From: Allium sativum
Taxonomy: Eukaryota; Streptophyta; Magnoliopsida; Asparagales; Amaryllidaceae
Length of the DNA stretch: 64,000 nucleotides
Reading direction: 5' to 3'
NCBI GenBank assembly: GCA_030737875.1
Contig: CM060915.1
Coordinates: 630,418,786 to 630,482,785, forward strand
Within the stretch, counting starts at the first letter, position 1, and every line of letters begins with the position of its first letter. This document shows positions 12,114 through 22,792 of this stretch, in pieces. The notes under the pieces are model-generated. The model searched no databases. It was not told the DNA's origin and saw nothing but the letters and a program-made list of their open reading frames with translations. Made by a program: the position numbers and the translations under genes.

Positions 12114-12254
12114 ACTCGTTCTAGGGCATTACTAACCCCATCTCTAACGAGCTCACTCATTCTAGGATACTGCTGATCCTATCTCTAATGAGTATTCTTA
12201 TTGGACATTACTAATCCAATCTCTGATGAGTCTTCCGTTCAGTTCTAACGAGTT
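12114..12254. repeat. Tandem hairpin units in the family A interior
   Basis: Units of about 41 bp each have paired arms that differ between units. Unit 1 has CTCGTT/AACGAG (12115-12120/12146-12151) with inner GGG/CCC. Unit 2 has ACTCATT/AATGAGT (12155-12161/12187-12193) with inner AGGAT/ATCCT. Unit 3 has inner ATTGGA/TCCAAT (12200-12205/12215-12220). The shared skeleton is CTCATT-CTAGG-CATTACTAA-CC-ATCTCTAATGAG. Confidence 0.75.
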
Positions 12255-12281
12255 GTACCCCAAAGATTTGAGCTAACCTGA

Positions 12282-12293
12282 GCTCTGATACCA
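12282..12293 (-). other. Family A primer binding site (initiator tRNA-Met)
   Basis: On the minus strand TGGTATCAGAGC begins 2 bases after the 5' LTR end. It is complementary to the 3' end of plant initiator tRNA-Met over 12 bases. This fixes the element orientation. Confidence 0.92.
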
Positions 12294-15067
12294 ACTGTAA
12301 AGACCCGCAAATTCCCACCCTTTGAATCGACCATAAACCACACAGGTCTGACCCAAAAGGTGAAAATCTACGAATACTTTAACTTTGGGCATACAACACA
12401 TCAGAACAAAAACACAGAAGACTTTTATAACACTATGATAAATGTTACATCAGAGTACAGAATATACATATCAGAGTACATTGGAATATAATTACAGCGG
12501 AAGAATAAATTACAATAAATGAATACATTGCAGCGGAACTAATCTCGATGGAAGGCTATCAACACTATGGCCACAGCTTCAATCTTCAATCCAGGATCTT
12601 GTTTTATCTATCTGTCAAATAAGCTACTCGACTGCCCGTGTGGAAAGAGGGCACCCGAGTTTGCAAAGTGAAACAAACTACAGGTCAGTCGTGGGACTGG
12701 TGTGAGAATTCTACTTAACCTATATAATATAATAAGGCTAATCACCGGACCACGCCACTAACGCGGAACGGGTTTACTCCATTGGATTGCCAGTGCATAA
12801 ATAAAGTAAATCGTCAAATAACGAAATGCCTTTTTAGAAAAATGAAACCATTATAAGACCCAAGTCCCATCACACAATGCAACGCAAACCGGAGGATAGG
12901 GTTTTACCTTATAATGATCAAAAGATGCTTGATACGATAAACACGGTATTATATAATAATAGTGTGCAACCAATTTGAAATACATCAAAGTAAATATATC
13001 AATCCTAGACGGCATAAGTGCCCCATCCCACTATGTCGCCATATATAGGTATACAATCAAAACCGCGTGATGTCGTATTGGAAATTTGGGTTTCCATCTG
13101 AGTCAAGGCTAGGGAGGAGATCCTTACCGATTCGAGACACTCTAGCAAATGCCCCAGGATTGGTACTCTGTCCAACCCTTGGATCCTGCAGGGCCGGTCC
13201 ATACGTTAACGCTTAATGGATTGGCAATTCCTGAACACACGCTCCTCGGTGCTTTTGGACCTATAATACGGCCAGTGGCGACCGCATAAACCGAGGCCTC
13301 GAAAAATCCAACAACCACAATGAATAAATGCCAGCGCTGGTAGGTCCCTGGCACCACTCTAGCTAGAGAGAAACGTGTGCACTCCCTGCGTTCCCTTCTC
13401 CCGTTTTAGACTCTACCGGGCTGTGAGGCTCGCGAAGTCACGATATACACAAAGCTATGCCTAAATAGACTGTGCTTTGATCATCAACCACAAGGCCTGC
13501 TTTTCAACAAAGCCTTGATCAATTGCATCTTAGCATGCCACATTGTCAGACTCTACCATATCATTGATCATCTACCAATATATATATAACCTCCAAGCTC
13601 ATACGTCTTAGAGAAGGGTGTTAAACACCAAACAGAAATATATAATTAGTAGCGTTCAACAAATACAGTAGAAAAGAATACAATGTCAGACACGCAATCC
13701 ATTTACAAGTCCGCTCTGGGTCTGAGTGAAACATCGTGTCCGTCGATCTCCAAATGCGTTTGGACGATCATTACCAAATACCTTGCCTTGGAAGGCCAAT
13801 CCCAATTCAAGATACCAGTCATCATCATCCCAACGATGTGAAAACCTTCGGTCTTCAATCATCGTCTTCGTCTTCGACTCTTGATCGTCGTGTTGATTAT
13901 TCAGAATGGGTTAAACCCGGTCTTTCTGAATAACTTGCGTAATTTGGGATTAAAAACAAATATTGGAAAATCACACATTTCGTCACATCTCAACTCAGAA
14001 TATTCTTTTAATAAGATATTCATTTTAGAAGACTCTCATTAATTTTATCAAGGATAAATATTTAAAATAAAATTTATAAATCAATTTCTAAAAATATGGA
14101 ATTCCACAGAAATCAAATCAATACATAATCGATATAAATTTCTGTATCAGACTAATAGTATAAATGGAATAACGGCAAAGCCTCTTAAATTCCATATATA
14201 ATATCGGTCTTCTTTTACAGAAACCCATCTCAATTATTACCAATAGAATTTCCACTTAATTCCTCTTTAATATATTAGTTGAAAAACTTGATTTATAGAA
14301 AATGTCTTTTTAAATCTATGAAATAGATTCATAAATTCCAAATAATAATTTCAATGTAAATTGGATTAAAGGACAAATGTCGTTTAAAACATCGTCCACG
14401 GTAAACCCACTTCACATCTCAATTTATTACATATCACAAAATATGATTGCAAACGCTAGTAACCCCTTTAAAAACATATTTTAAAATAATCATAAAAATA
14501 TTCTTTATATAAAAGATTCTAAATGAGAAGTATTCTTTATTTTACAAATCTTTATCTTTTACAAATATTCTTTGTTTAACATATAGTTGACTAAAAATAT
14601 ATTACGAAAAATATATGCACTTAATATAAAAAAGATTTCTAATGTAAAAATAGTCTTATTTAAAAGAACACTTGAATCGAAATGCGACTCAAACATTTAC
14701 CATATAATTTGGATTATATGGATTTCACACACATCATATATATGACAACAACAGTATAATCATCAAGTAATCCATTACATCCAAAGTGTAATTTCCACTG
14801 TGTAAGCGTTAAAGTTAAATAATAACGCTCATCACAGCCTGTCGATCTAACGATCAACATACAACTAAATATTGGGATTAGTGTATGTAAATTTTCATCC
14901 CAACACCCGTGTGGGGTTTTCAACCAATCAAGCAAATGATAAACTAATTTGTGCACTTGGGCGATGTGTGAAAATTATCGTCCCAATCACATACACAAGT
15001 CGGGTAACTTGTGAATGGCAGTGTAATACACAATATATAACACGACGATAAAAATGTCTCTTTTATT

Positions 15068-17403
15068 TATATTCCTTTTATTGCCTATAAACGGTCAATA
15101 AAAATGTGATCTTTATTTCTATACTTTTTATTGTAATTTACATTTTTTAACAAAATGTCCTTTTTATTCTAACTTACATTTTGAATGTAATTTTTCTTTT
15201 TATTGCTTATTTACATCAAAATGTAAATGTTCCCTTTTTCATTGTTTATTATTAACAACAAAAGTCTCGTCTTCTATATTTATTCTTTTCAATGAAAGCA
15301 ATTTTACATAAAATTGTAATTCTTTAATTTTATGCTTTTTATTGTCTCTAGAAAGACAATAAAATGCAACACAATTTTTTTTTTTTTTTATCGCATCTAA
15401 AATGATGATAAAAATGTAACATTATCGTTGCTATTTTTTTATCGCATCAAAAATGCCGATAAAAATGAATCACTAACATTGTCTATTTTTATCGTACCAA
15501 AAATGTCGATAAAAATGAATCACTAACATTGTCTATTTTTATCGCACCAAAAATGTCGATAAAAATGACAACATTAACCATTTTATTTTCACCGCATTCA
15601 AAATGACGATAAAATATTCAACATTAACAATTCTATTTTTACCGCATTCAAAATGACGATAAAATATTCAACATTAACAATTCTATTTTTACCGCATTCA
15701 AAATGACGATAAAATATTCAACATTAACAATTCTATTTTTACCGCATTCAAAATGACGATAAAATATTCAATATTAACAATTCTATTTTTACCGCATTCA
15801 AAATGACGATAAAATATTCAACATTAACAATTCTATTTTTACCGCATTCAAAATGACGATAAAATATTATCATAAGAAATGAAAGCAAAATGTTCTTTTT
15901 ATTACTAAAAGGAAAAACAACAAAGATGCTTCTTTTAATGCTAAAAAGAAACATGACATGAAAATGTTCTTTTAATGTTAAAAAGAAGAAGCGACAAAAT
16001 GACCCTTTTTATGTTAAAAAGAAAAGGGTGACAAAATATGTTTTTTTTATTCTAAAAAGCAAAAGCGACAAAAATTATCTTTTTACTCTAATGCGATATC
16101 TTTACAAAAGTGTTATTTTAATATCAATGCGAATTTTCAATTTTTTACTACATATAAAAATGTAAACTTTATTTTACAATTATATATCCCATCATAAATT
16201 ACATATAAAAATGTAAGTTTATTTTTTTTTATTGCAAATCCCCTTTCTAATTACATATAAAAATGTACTTTTTATTTTACATTGTAAATTGCATATAAAA
16301 GGTAGGTTCTATCCTTATGTTGTATTCGCATTATAAAATGCAAATGAAAAGGTAAGTTTTATTTTCAATGTTATATTCGTATTATAAAGTGCAAATAAAA
16401 ATGTAAATTTTATTTTCAAGTTTTATTTTCATTACAGTATGCAAATAATAAAAATAGCTTTATCATCAAGTTATATTCACATCATGAAATGTTAACAAAA
16501 ATGTAAGTTTTGTTTTCAAGTCTCATTTGCATTACAATATGCAAATAATAAAACAAGTTTTAGTTTTCAGGTCATATTTACATTATAAAATATAAATAAA
16601 AAGGTAAGTTTTATTCTCAAGTGATATTTACATTATGAAATGTAAATAAATAAAATAAAAATAAAAAGTAAGTTTCAAGTTCATTTGTGTCTTGAAAACA
16701 CAAATAAAAATATAAATTTTAATGCAAATCTTTATTTCAATACTTTGTTCGCGTCAAGGGATGCAAACAAAATATAATTCTCTTTTTATTTAAACATTTT
16801 GTTTGCATTGAGAAATGCAAGAAAAATATAATTCTTTTTATTTTAAATGTAAATCTATATTTTGTCATTTTGTTCGCATCAAGGGATGCAAACAAAATAC
16901 AATCTTTTTATTCCTTCGTACATTTCTGTTTGAGAAATGCAAACAAAACACAATCCTCTTTTTTTTTAATATTGAATTGATATTTCACATCAATTCAAAT
17001 AAAAGGAAAATTTCACTTTTTTTCTTTCATTTTCTTTTTCTTTTTCTTTTTCCCTTTTTTTTTTCCAATGACAAAAGTATGGATTTTTGTTTCATCTTTA
17101 TTCAATGACAAAAATATGAGTTCTTGTTTCATTTTACTCAACGACAAAAATATGAATTTTTGTTTGTTAACTTTTAATGCAACAAAATTAAGAGTTTTTG
17201 TTTTCTTTTTATGCAACCCAAAAATGAGAACTTTGTTAGTTAACCTTTAAGGCAAACAAAAAGAAATATATTTTATTCGTTGTTCATAGTCTATTGTAAA
17301 CAAACAAATAAAAGTAATATTCTATTTGTCGTTCAAATTTCATTGTAACATCAACAAATAAAAATAAAGTTTTATTTGTCGTTCCATTTCTTTGTTCATT
17401 TCA
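15068..17403. repeat. Covarying hairpin array, family A right LTR
   Basis: Second copy of the array at 7655-9990, with the six-unit 50-bp core at 15591-15868. One arm near 16325 reads ATTCGCATT where the left copy has ATTTGCATT; the partner arm is unchanged. This LTR therefore has a one-arm mutation in a stem that is perfect in the other LTR, a useful intermediate state. Confidence 0.85.
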
Positions 17404-17892
17404 GAAGAATGAAAATGACATTAAAATAAAATAAATTAGAACGTCTAGATTTGAATAAAATATGTTTTAAATCTAAATTTAAATTTAATTTTCCAACTGC
17501 AATTTAAACTCAATAACATATACAATATAAAGACGGATTTAAGCATAACATGAACAATAAGCACACCACAAGCAACAATCGATAATTCATACATACAAAA
17601 CATTTCAGAACTAAATCATCATCATCATACAATTATTTTCATGAGGGAAAATAAATTAATAATTAATTAAATAATAGAATTTGAATTCTCACCTCAAATT
17701 TTGGCTAAAAATCAACTGTCTCCATTTCAGCCGCGGTCTGCGCCATCGCGAAGAGCTCGGAAAGACGAGTCCAGCGCAATTTACGGTTTGTCAAACGGAC
17801 CTCGTATGAGAGAGTTATGAATTTTTAAACATCGGACAATTAAATAATTAAATAATAAAATAATATAAAAAAGAAATCGGGACCTTCTTCTC

Positions 17893-17904
17893 CCACGTGA
17901 CGTG
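17893..17904. promoter_or_regulatory. G-box/ABRE-like site in the family A right LTR
   Basis: Second copy of CCACGTGACGTG, in the same CpG-rich setting as at 10481. In element terms this is the 5' LTR, so this copy would matter for transcription of the element. Confidence 0.4.
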
Positions 17905-19344
17905 AAACCGCCGAACCCATAAAGCCGCCGTTTTTGCTTCCGTGCGCACCACCCCACGACACCCCGTTCGCCGATCAGACACCACCACCGCGACCGCCAT
18001 GCCGAGAGCAACCTACACCACCAACCCCTTGAAGCTCGGCCTCCCCAATCACCTCAAAATCCACCAAAACCGCAGCGACTTTGGCCTCGAAATTCGTGAA
18101 ATCCGTGAACCTAATGATGATCATAGCCGTATAGATCTAAAGCTCTCGAAATTCTCTTCGATTTGGTACCAAGTTTGCCAATTTTCGTTGAGCGGATCAA
18201 AAGATATTAGCATTTGAAGTTCGGTGTTTTCTGGCCTTCGAAAATAAGGGTGGCGGCTGCCATGAACAGGATTAGGGTTTCGGCCAGAAATTTTAATAAT
18301 ATTTTAATAATATAAATTTCGAAATTCGCGAAATAAAGTGGATTTTTGGACTTTCTCGGATTTGGGCCTGCTTACTGTCGATCTTAACGTTTTGAGGCCT
18401 TCTGAACGCGATGGGCTATGTCCCAAGGTCCAATTCTGATGTCTACACGTTTTATTTTCGGTTTTAATTGAAAATACAATATTAAATTAATTATTTAATT
18501 CCTACCGTACATTTAAATATGCCGAGGCCACATACGACCTCAGAAAATTCTAAAAAAAATATTTTTAGCTTTCTTACGACGATACGAATCCAACAAAATT
18601 ATTTTCGTCGAATTCTGAGACTGTTTGAAAAATGGCTATTTTTAAGGCGTTCAAATTTAACTGTAAATAGTCAAAACACATTTTATTTCGCCACGCTCAC
18701 ATATTAATTCGAAAAATTCTGAAAATTGAAACCTAGCAATAATTTGACATTCCGGTTCCAACAAAAGTGGTTTCGTCGAAAACGGAGGTCGTTTGAAAAA
18801 TGACTATTTTTAAGGCCAATATATTTAATATTAAAAATACATTTTTAAACAAATAATTTTTGAAACTCAAAATATATAAGTGTTTACTGTTTTTCAATGC
18901 AGAAACGTCATTCCGAACTCAATGGAAGTGGTTTCGAGTCGAAATTCCTTCATATGAAAAAAAGTAGCATTTCGGGCCCTATATATTCTGCAGCGACCTT
19001 TCTAAAAATTGAATTGGCCATAACTTTTGATTTCCGCTATGAAATTTCGATTTTTCAGATTCGTTTGAAAGATATTTTTAAATAGATTCTAATATTTTTG
19101 GTTTCACTAAAATTCGTTAAATTTTGCATCCTGTACGGTCAGTCAAAGTTCAAGTTTGACTTTTCAAACTACCGCGTTATTTCTAACTCCTTTGTTAATT
19201 AAAATTAAATCATTCATTCTAACTTCGATTTAAATCAAATTTGTGATCATTATTATTTAAATAAATTATTTTATATTGTCAAAACTCATTAAAATTTTCT
19301 AAAATAAAATTTTAAATTGGTCCTGATTTTTGCGGGTTGTTACA

Positions 19345-19349
19345 AAACG
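19345..19349 (+). repeat. Target site duplication AAACG, right copy
   Basis: Exact repeat of 4878-4882, directly after the family A terminal TTACA. Confidence 0.93.
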
Positions 19350-19960
19350 GTACGTCGTTTATATTTCTGTTGTGATTACTTAATGTATATATGGAGATAC
19401 ATTACTCTGAAGCTTGGTTATGATTCTATTACATATGGCTCTTTGGAGGAGGATGCTAGAAAAATAATGCAGATTTTCAAGGAAAAAGATCAATTGGATG
19501 TAGCATGTGCATCATTTACATGTGTGATTTATCACATATGGTTAGAAAGGAACTCGAGACAATTTAATGGAAGAAGTATTGCCAAGGAAATAAAAGTGAA
19601 GATGATTGGAAGAGAAGTACTCTATTTTATTAATAACAATGGCAGCATATCTAGAAGAATGGAATCGAATATAAATTTTTTGAGAAGGAGGGGAGAAGAG
19701 ATACTGGATACTAGATGAAGAAGTAATGCAGTGTAGTTGTTTTAATTGTTTTAATTTTTTTAGTGGATGAGTTGAGAGGATGTAAGTAGTGAGTAAGTGA
19801 GGGTTGGTTGTATAATTTTTTTTTTATGTTTTTCGAGACTGAGTTTGTTTTGTATTGTTAATATATGGAGCATATATGTACTCTTTTTCCTTATGTGATA
19901 CCCATTAGGGGGTATAAGGTTTTGATGAGGCATATATACAAAGTATTTGATCGGTATTGC

Positions 19961-19966
19961 AATAAA
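19961..19966 (+). terminator. LINE poly(A) signal AATAAA
   Basis: AATAAA lies about 20 bases before the A-rich end of the LINE. It is the likely polyadenylation signal of the ancestral LINE transcript. Confidence 0.55.
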
Positions 19967-19992
19967 GATACAATTTTTTTTTTAAAAAAAAA

Positions 19993-22709
19993 TCTGTTTA
20001 TGTATGATTTTGGAATAGTTAATGCAAATTACGCACAAATATGTATATTTATATTTATGCGTACCTTTGCACAACTTTTCCCTTTTTAATCTTTTTGTCA
20101 TATCTCAAATGAATTCAAAATAATGCTTTTTTGTTCAAAAAGAAGAAAACAACTTATTTATAATAATTAAGCCAAAAACTCTAACAACATTGAATGCAAA
20201 TTAGTTTAATTCTTTTAATTTAAAATTGCATAATTCATCAACTTGCACTGAAACTAGGGATTTGGAAGAAAACTACATCTAAAAAGTGTTATTTGGACTG
20301 ATTTCCAAATCCTTAGTGTTTTACAACAACTATAACATATTTTCTAACCACAATTCACCAGCTTTAACAATAATAGATCTAATAAGTGCAAATTCAATTT
20401 CAATAATATTATGAATAGATCCGATGATAATAGGCATATATTTTGAAATCTAATTCAAATGAGATAAGTAGGCTATTATAACTATATATGTAAATTTCCT
20501 ACGCACCTGAAAGCATCCAAATTTGAAGTTTGAATAATTTTTTAGGCCTACAATGACCAAATTCTTATCAATCTAAAATTTATCTGAAAAGGGGATACTT
20601 TCATATCTGTAGATATATAAGAAAATAGGCAGAGAGGGGAGAATCTGATGTAGAGCTCCAATTCACATTCCTTTCCATTGAATCTGATAATCCCTCTCAA
20701 TTCTATATGATTTTTATTTGATTTGTTGTATATAAATATGTTTTTAATTAAGAGTTTTGGTTTGAAGAAAGAGGAAAATGGCATAGCTTTGTTGCTGACA
20801 TATATTTGTATGGAAAAGAATGAGGCTTACCCCTTTATTTATATGAGTGGAATTGGCCATGAGCCATTAAATTTGATTTATTAAACATCCATCCATATAA
20901 ATATCTATTACTAATACTGGATAGCAGGAACCAAAACATTAGTATGCTGACACGTGTCCTTTTTCATTTCACGCGCTCTCTTCTCTGTTTCTCGGTCCAC
21001 TTCTCCTTTTCAAACTGCTAAACCAAGCCCTTTCCATGTCCTCCCCCAGTTATCCCCTTCTCATTTAGACTTCATGCCCTTCTTTCCACTTCAAAACTCT
21101 TTTTTCGCTATGGCTAACCCAACTTCGAAATCTGCCTAATATCTCGGCTCTCTTCGATGTCCTTTCTCAATTTCACTCCTTTTTCAAATTTACGCACTTT
21201 TCAGAAAACCCTAACCGTTATAACCGCGACCGCCCCTTCTTTGAAATTCAATTTGATGCCCTTTCCCTCTTCTTCAATTTCTCGCCCTATTTACCACTAC
21301 TAACACTACCTCAGATAATATGCTATCGCAGCATATCCTTCATCGGAAACAAAGTCGTTGGATCACAACGCCTTTCAGGAATGCTTCCAACTGAACAATG
21401 TTTTGAACTGAAATTCCTCCCATCCGTACTGTGACAACGTTGATGCTTACACCGAAGGTACTGATTCATAGCCGGTCCTCATCGTCTGAAACATTGGGTT
21501 TCAAAGGTAACTGCTTTGTACTGATCTACATCAGTTTGGGTATTCCCAATTTAGATGTTTAGGTGACTGCATTTCTTACTTAACGATAACTGCTTCCCCG
21601 CATATATATTATTCCATTAATATTAATACATCTACTGCCCATTCTTAAATGCCTAAAATATTTTCTTCGTATTATCCCTTCTTTCTGTGTTCATTGAAAC
21701 CACATTGGATGATTGCAGTAGACATTTTCCCTTCCATACTCTTTGACATTTATCGTTCTACAAGTTAACAACTCTGCATATTTTCCTCCTTGGTATTTTC
21801 CCTTCTTGGTATGTTTTCAAAGTTGAGATTGTTTCAAAATCCTTTATATTACTATTGGTTGAATCCACATTTCATCTTGTTTATTGGTACATAAGTTTAG
21901 TAATACAAAGGTGACTCGATTTAGGTTTCTCCCTCAAAAAAACATTTATTGTAACTTGGAAATCCATAAATTTAGACCATTCAAACTTCACCATGAACCA
22001 AAACTATAATTTGTGAAATATTGGAATAACTTATAATGCACATGGTTTTGATTTAAGTATAAACTACATGTGGATGTACTACTATGTAAATATATGTAGA
22101 AAGTCAATGTTTCTGACGTTTTTTAAAAGGTTGGGAATATTATTCAACTCTATGTCAGAACACCGCATGTTAATGTGTTAAACTTTGAACACATAAGACA
22201 TAATATTATCACCCTTTTTGATTAAATTTAGGTCTATTGTAGGCTTTATTTTTTCAAATTACAGAGAAGATGGATCGAGTTTCAATAATTATTATATATT
22301 ACATTTATATATTTATATTTTTATATATATCTATATAATAAAATCCCTTGGGTTTTATGTAGGAGACAAAGAGTGTTTCAAATTTAAATAAGCTAAAGAC
22401 ATCAAGCGGTTGTCAATCATCCAAATAAGTGATGAATTAAGTGGGTTATTAGTTCTTAAACGGTTGCACCAACTTTTCTAACCCACATTAACATATCTTC
22501 TTGCCCACGATTAATGCCTCCCCACGACGATCGATAATCACAATTTAGTTCCTTCTTCCCATACAATTACTATATTTTCTTCCTTTTATCACACCGCCTC
22601 ATTCTTTCCTCTCAAGAACTAATCGATTCCCATATCAAAAGCTATTTTATTTAGACGAAAATCTGAAAGTTTCTACGAATTTGCTACAATGACCAAGAAA
22701 GAGAAGAAT
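19993..22709. other. AT-rich intergenic DNA without a recognised gene
   Basis: No convincing coding region or repeat. A C/T-rich, moderately GC stretch at 20950-21300 contains GACACGTGTCC (an ACGT-core palindrome at 20950-20960) and short open frames, and resembles a plant 5' flank or leader. I could not attach it to a coding sequence. Confidence 0.5.
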
Positions 22710-22710
22710 G

Positions 22711-22787
22711 AAGGGGGGCGGAGAGAGGGAGAGGGGGAGTGGGAGGGAGGGGGAGACAGAGGGAGGGAGGGAGGGAGAGAGAGCGAC
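22711..22787 (+). repeat. Purine tract (GGGA-rich) with G-quadruplex potential
   Basis: A run of almost only G and A contains GGGAGGGAGGGAGGG and several other G3+ runs within about 75 bp. Four G-runs with single-base loops fit the canonical quadruplex pattern on the plus strand. It lies in otherwise AT-rich DNA. Confidence 0.7.
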
Positions 22788-22792
22788 GAACC

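Larger units (their letters stand above)
11933..12295 (-). mobile_element. Family A internal region (363 bp, no genes)
   Basis: The whole interior is 363 bp. In element orientation it starts with the tRNA-Met primer site, continues through a set of short hairpin repeats (12114-12254), an AT-rich stretch, and the gypsy-like GAGGACGAAA remnant, and ends with the purine tract. No open frame of note is present. It is shorter than one LTR by a factor of about 19. Confidence 0.92.
4883..19344 (-). mobile_element. Family A: complete non-autonomous LTR retrotransposon with giant LTRs
   Basis: The element is 14,462 bp: a 7,050-bp LTR, a 363-bp interior and a 7,049-bp LTR, between perfect AAACG duplications. 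Orientation is minus, shown by the tRNA-Met primer site beside the right-hand LTR and a purine tract beside the left-hand LTR. Both LTRs have TG...CA ends in element orientation (TGTAACAACCCG ... GCGGGTCTTTACA). By eye the LTRs differ by only a few tens of bases, so insertion was recent. No gag, protease, RT or integrase is visible, so enzymes must come in trans. The size ratio fits neither TRIMs (short LTRs) nor LARDs (long interior). Confidence 0.92.
12296..19344 (-). repeat. Family A 5' LTR (right copy on the plus strand)
   Basis: Second copy of the 7.05-kb LTR, ending TTGCGGGTTGTTACA at 19344, followed by AAACG. Visible differences from the left copy are scattered single bases and homopolymer lengths (for example the T run near 15380 and the stretch near 17040-17065). 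Everything noted for the left copy recurs about 7,413 bases further on. Confidence 0.92.
19345..19992 (+). pseudogene. Decayed LINE ORF2 C-terminus and 3' UTR, right of the family A insertion
   Basis: One frame to 19718 reads LYFCCDYLMYIWRYI, later FTCVIYHIWLERNSRQF, and ends in a basic stretch (NFLRRRGEEILDTR) and a stop. This is the end of the zf-RVT domain and C-terminal tail of a plant LINE, continuing the protein broken at 4882. The 3' UTR of about 270 bp follows, with AATAAA at 19961-19966 and a short A-rich tail near 19984-19991. This right-hand piece has no stop inside the domain, unlike the left part. Confidence 0.88.

Noticed and set aside
4883..19344. Two separate head-to-tail insertions in place of one element
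   Set aside because: A single AAACG pair at the outer ends, with one primer site and one purine tract between the copies, fits one LTR element.
22328..22350. Possible Helitron 5' end (TCTATATAATAAAA)
   Set aside because: No matching hairpin plus CTRRT 3' end was found, and the AT-rich context makes the match weak.
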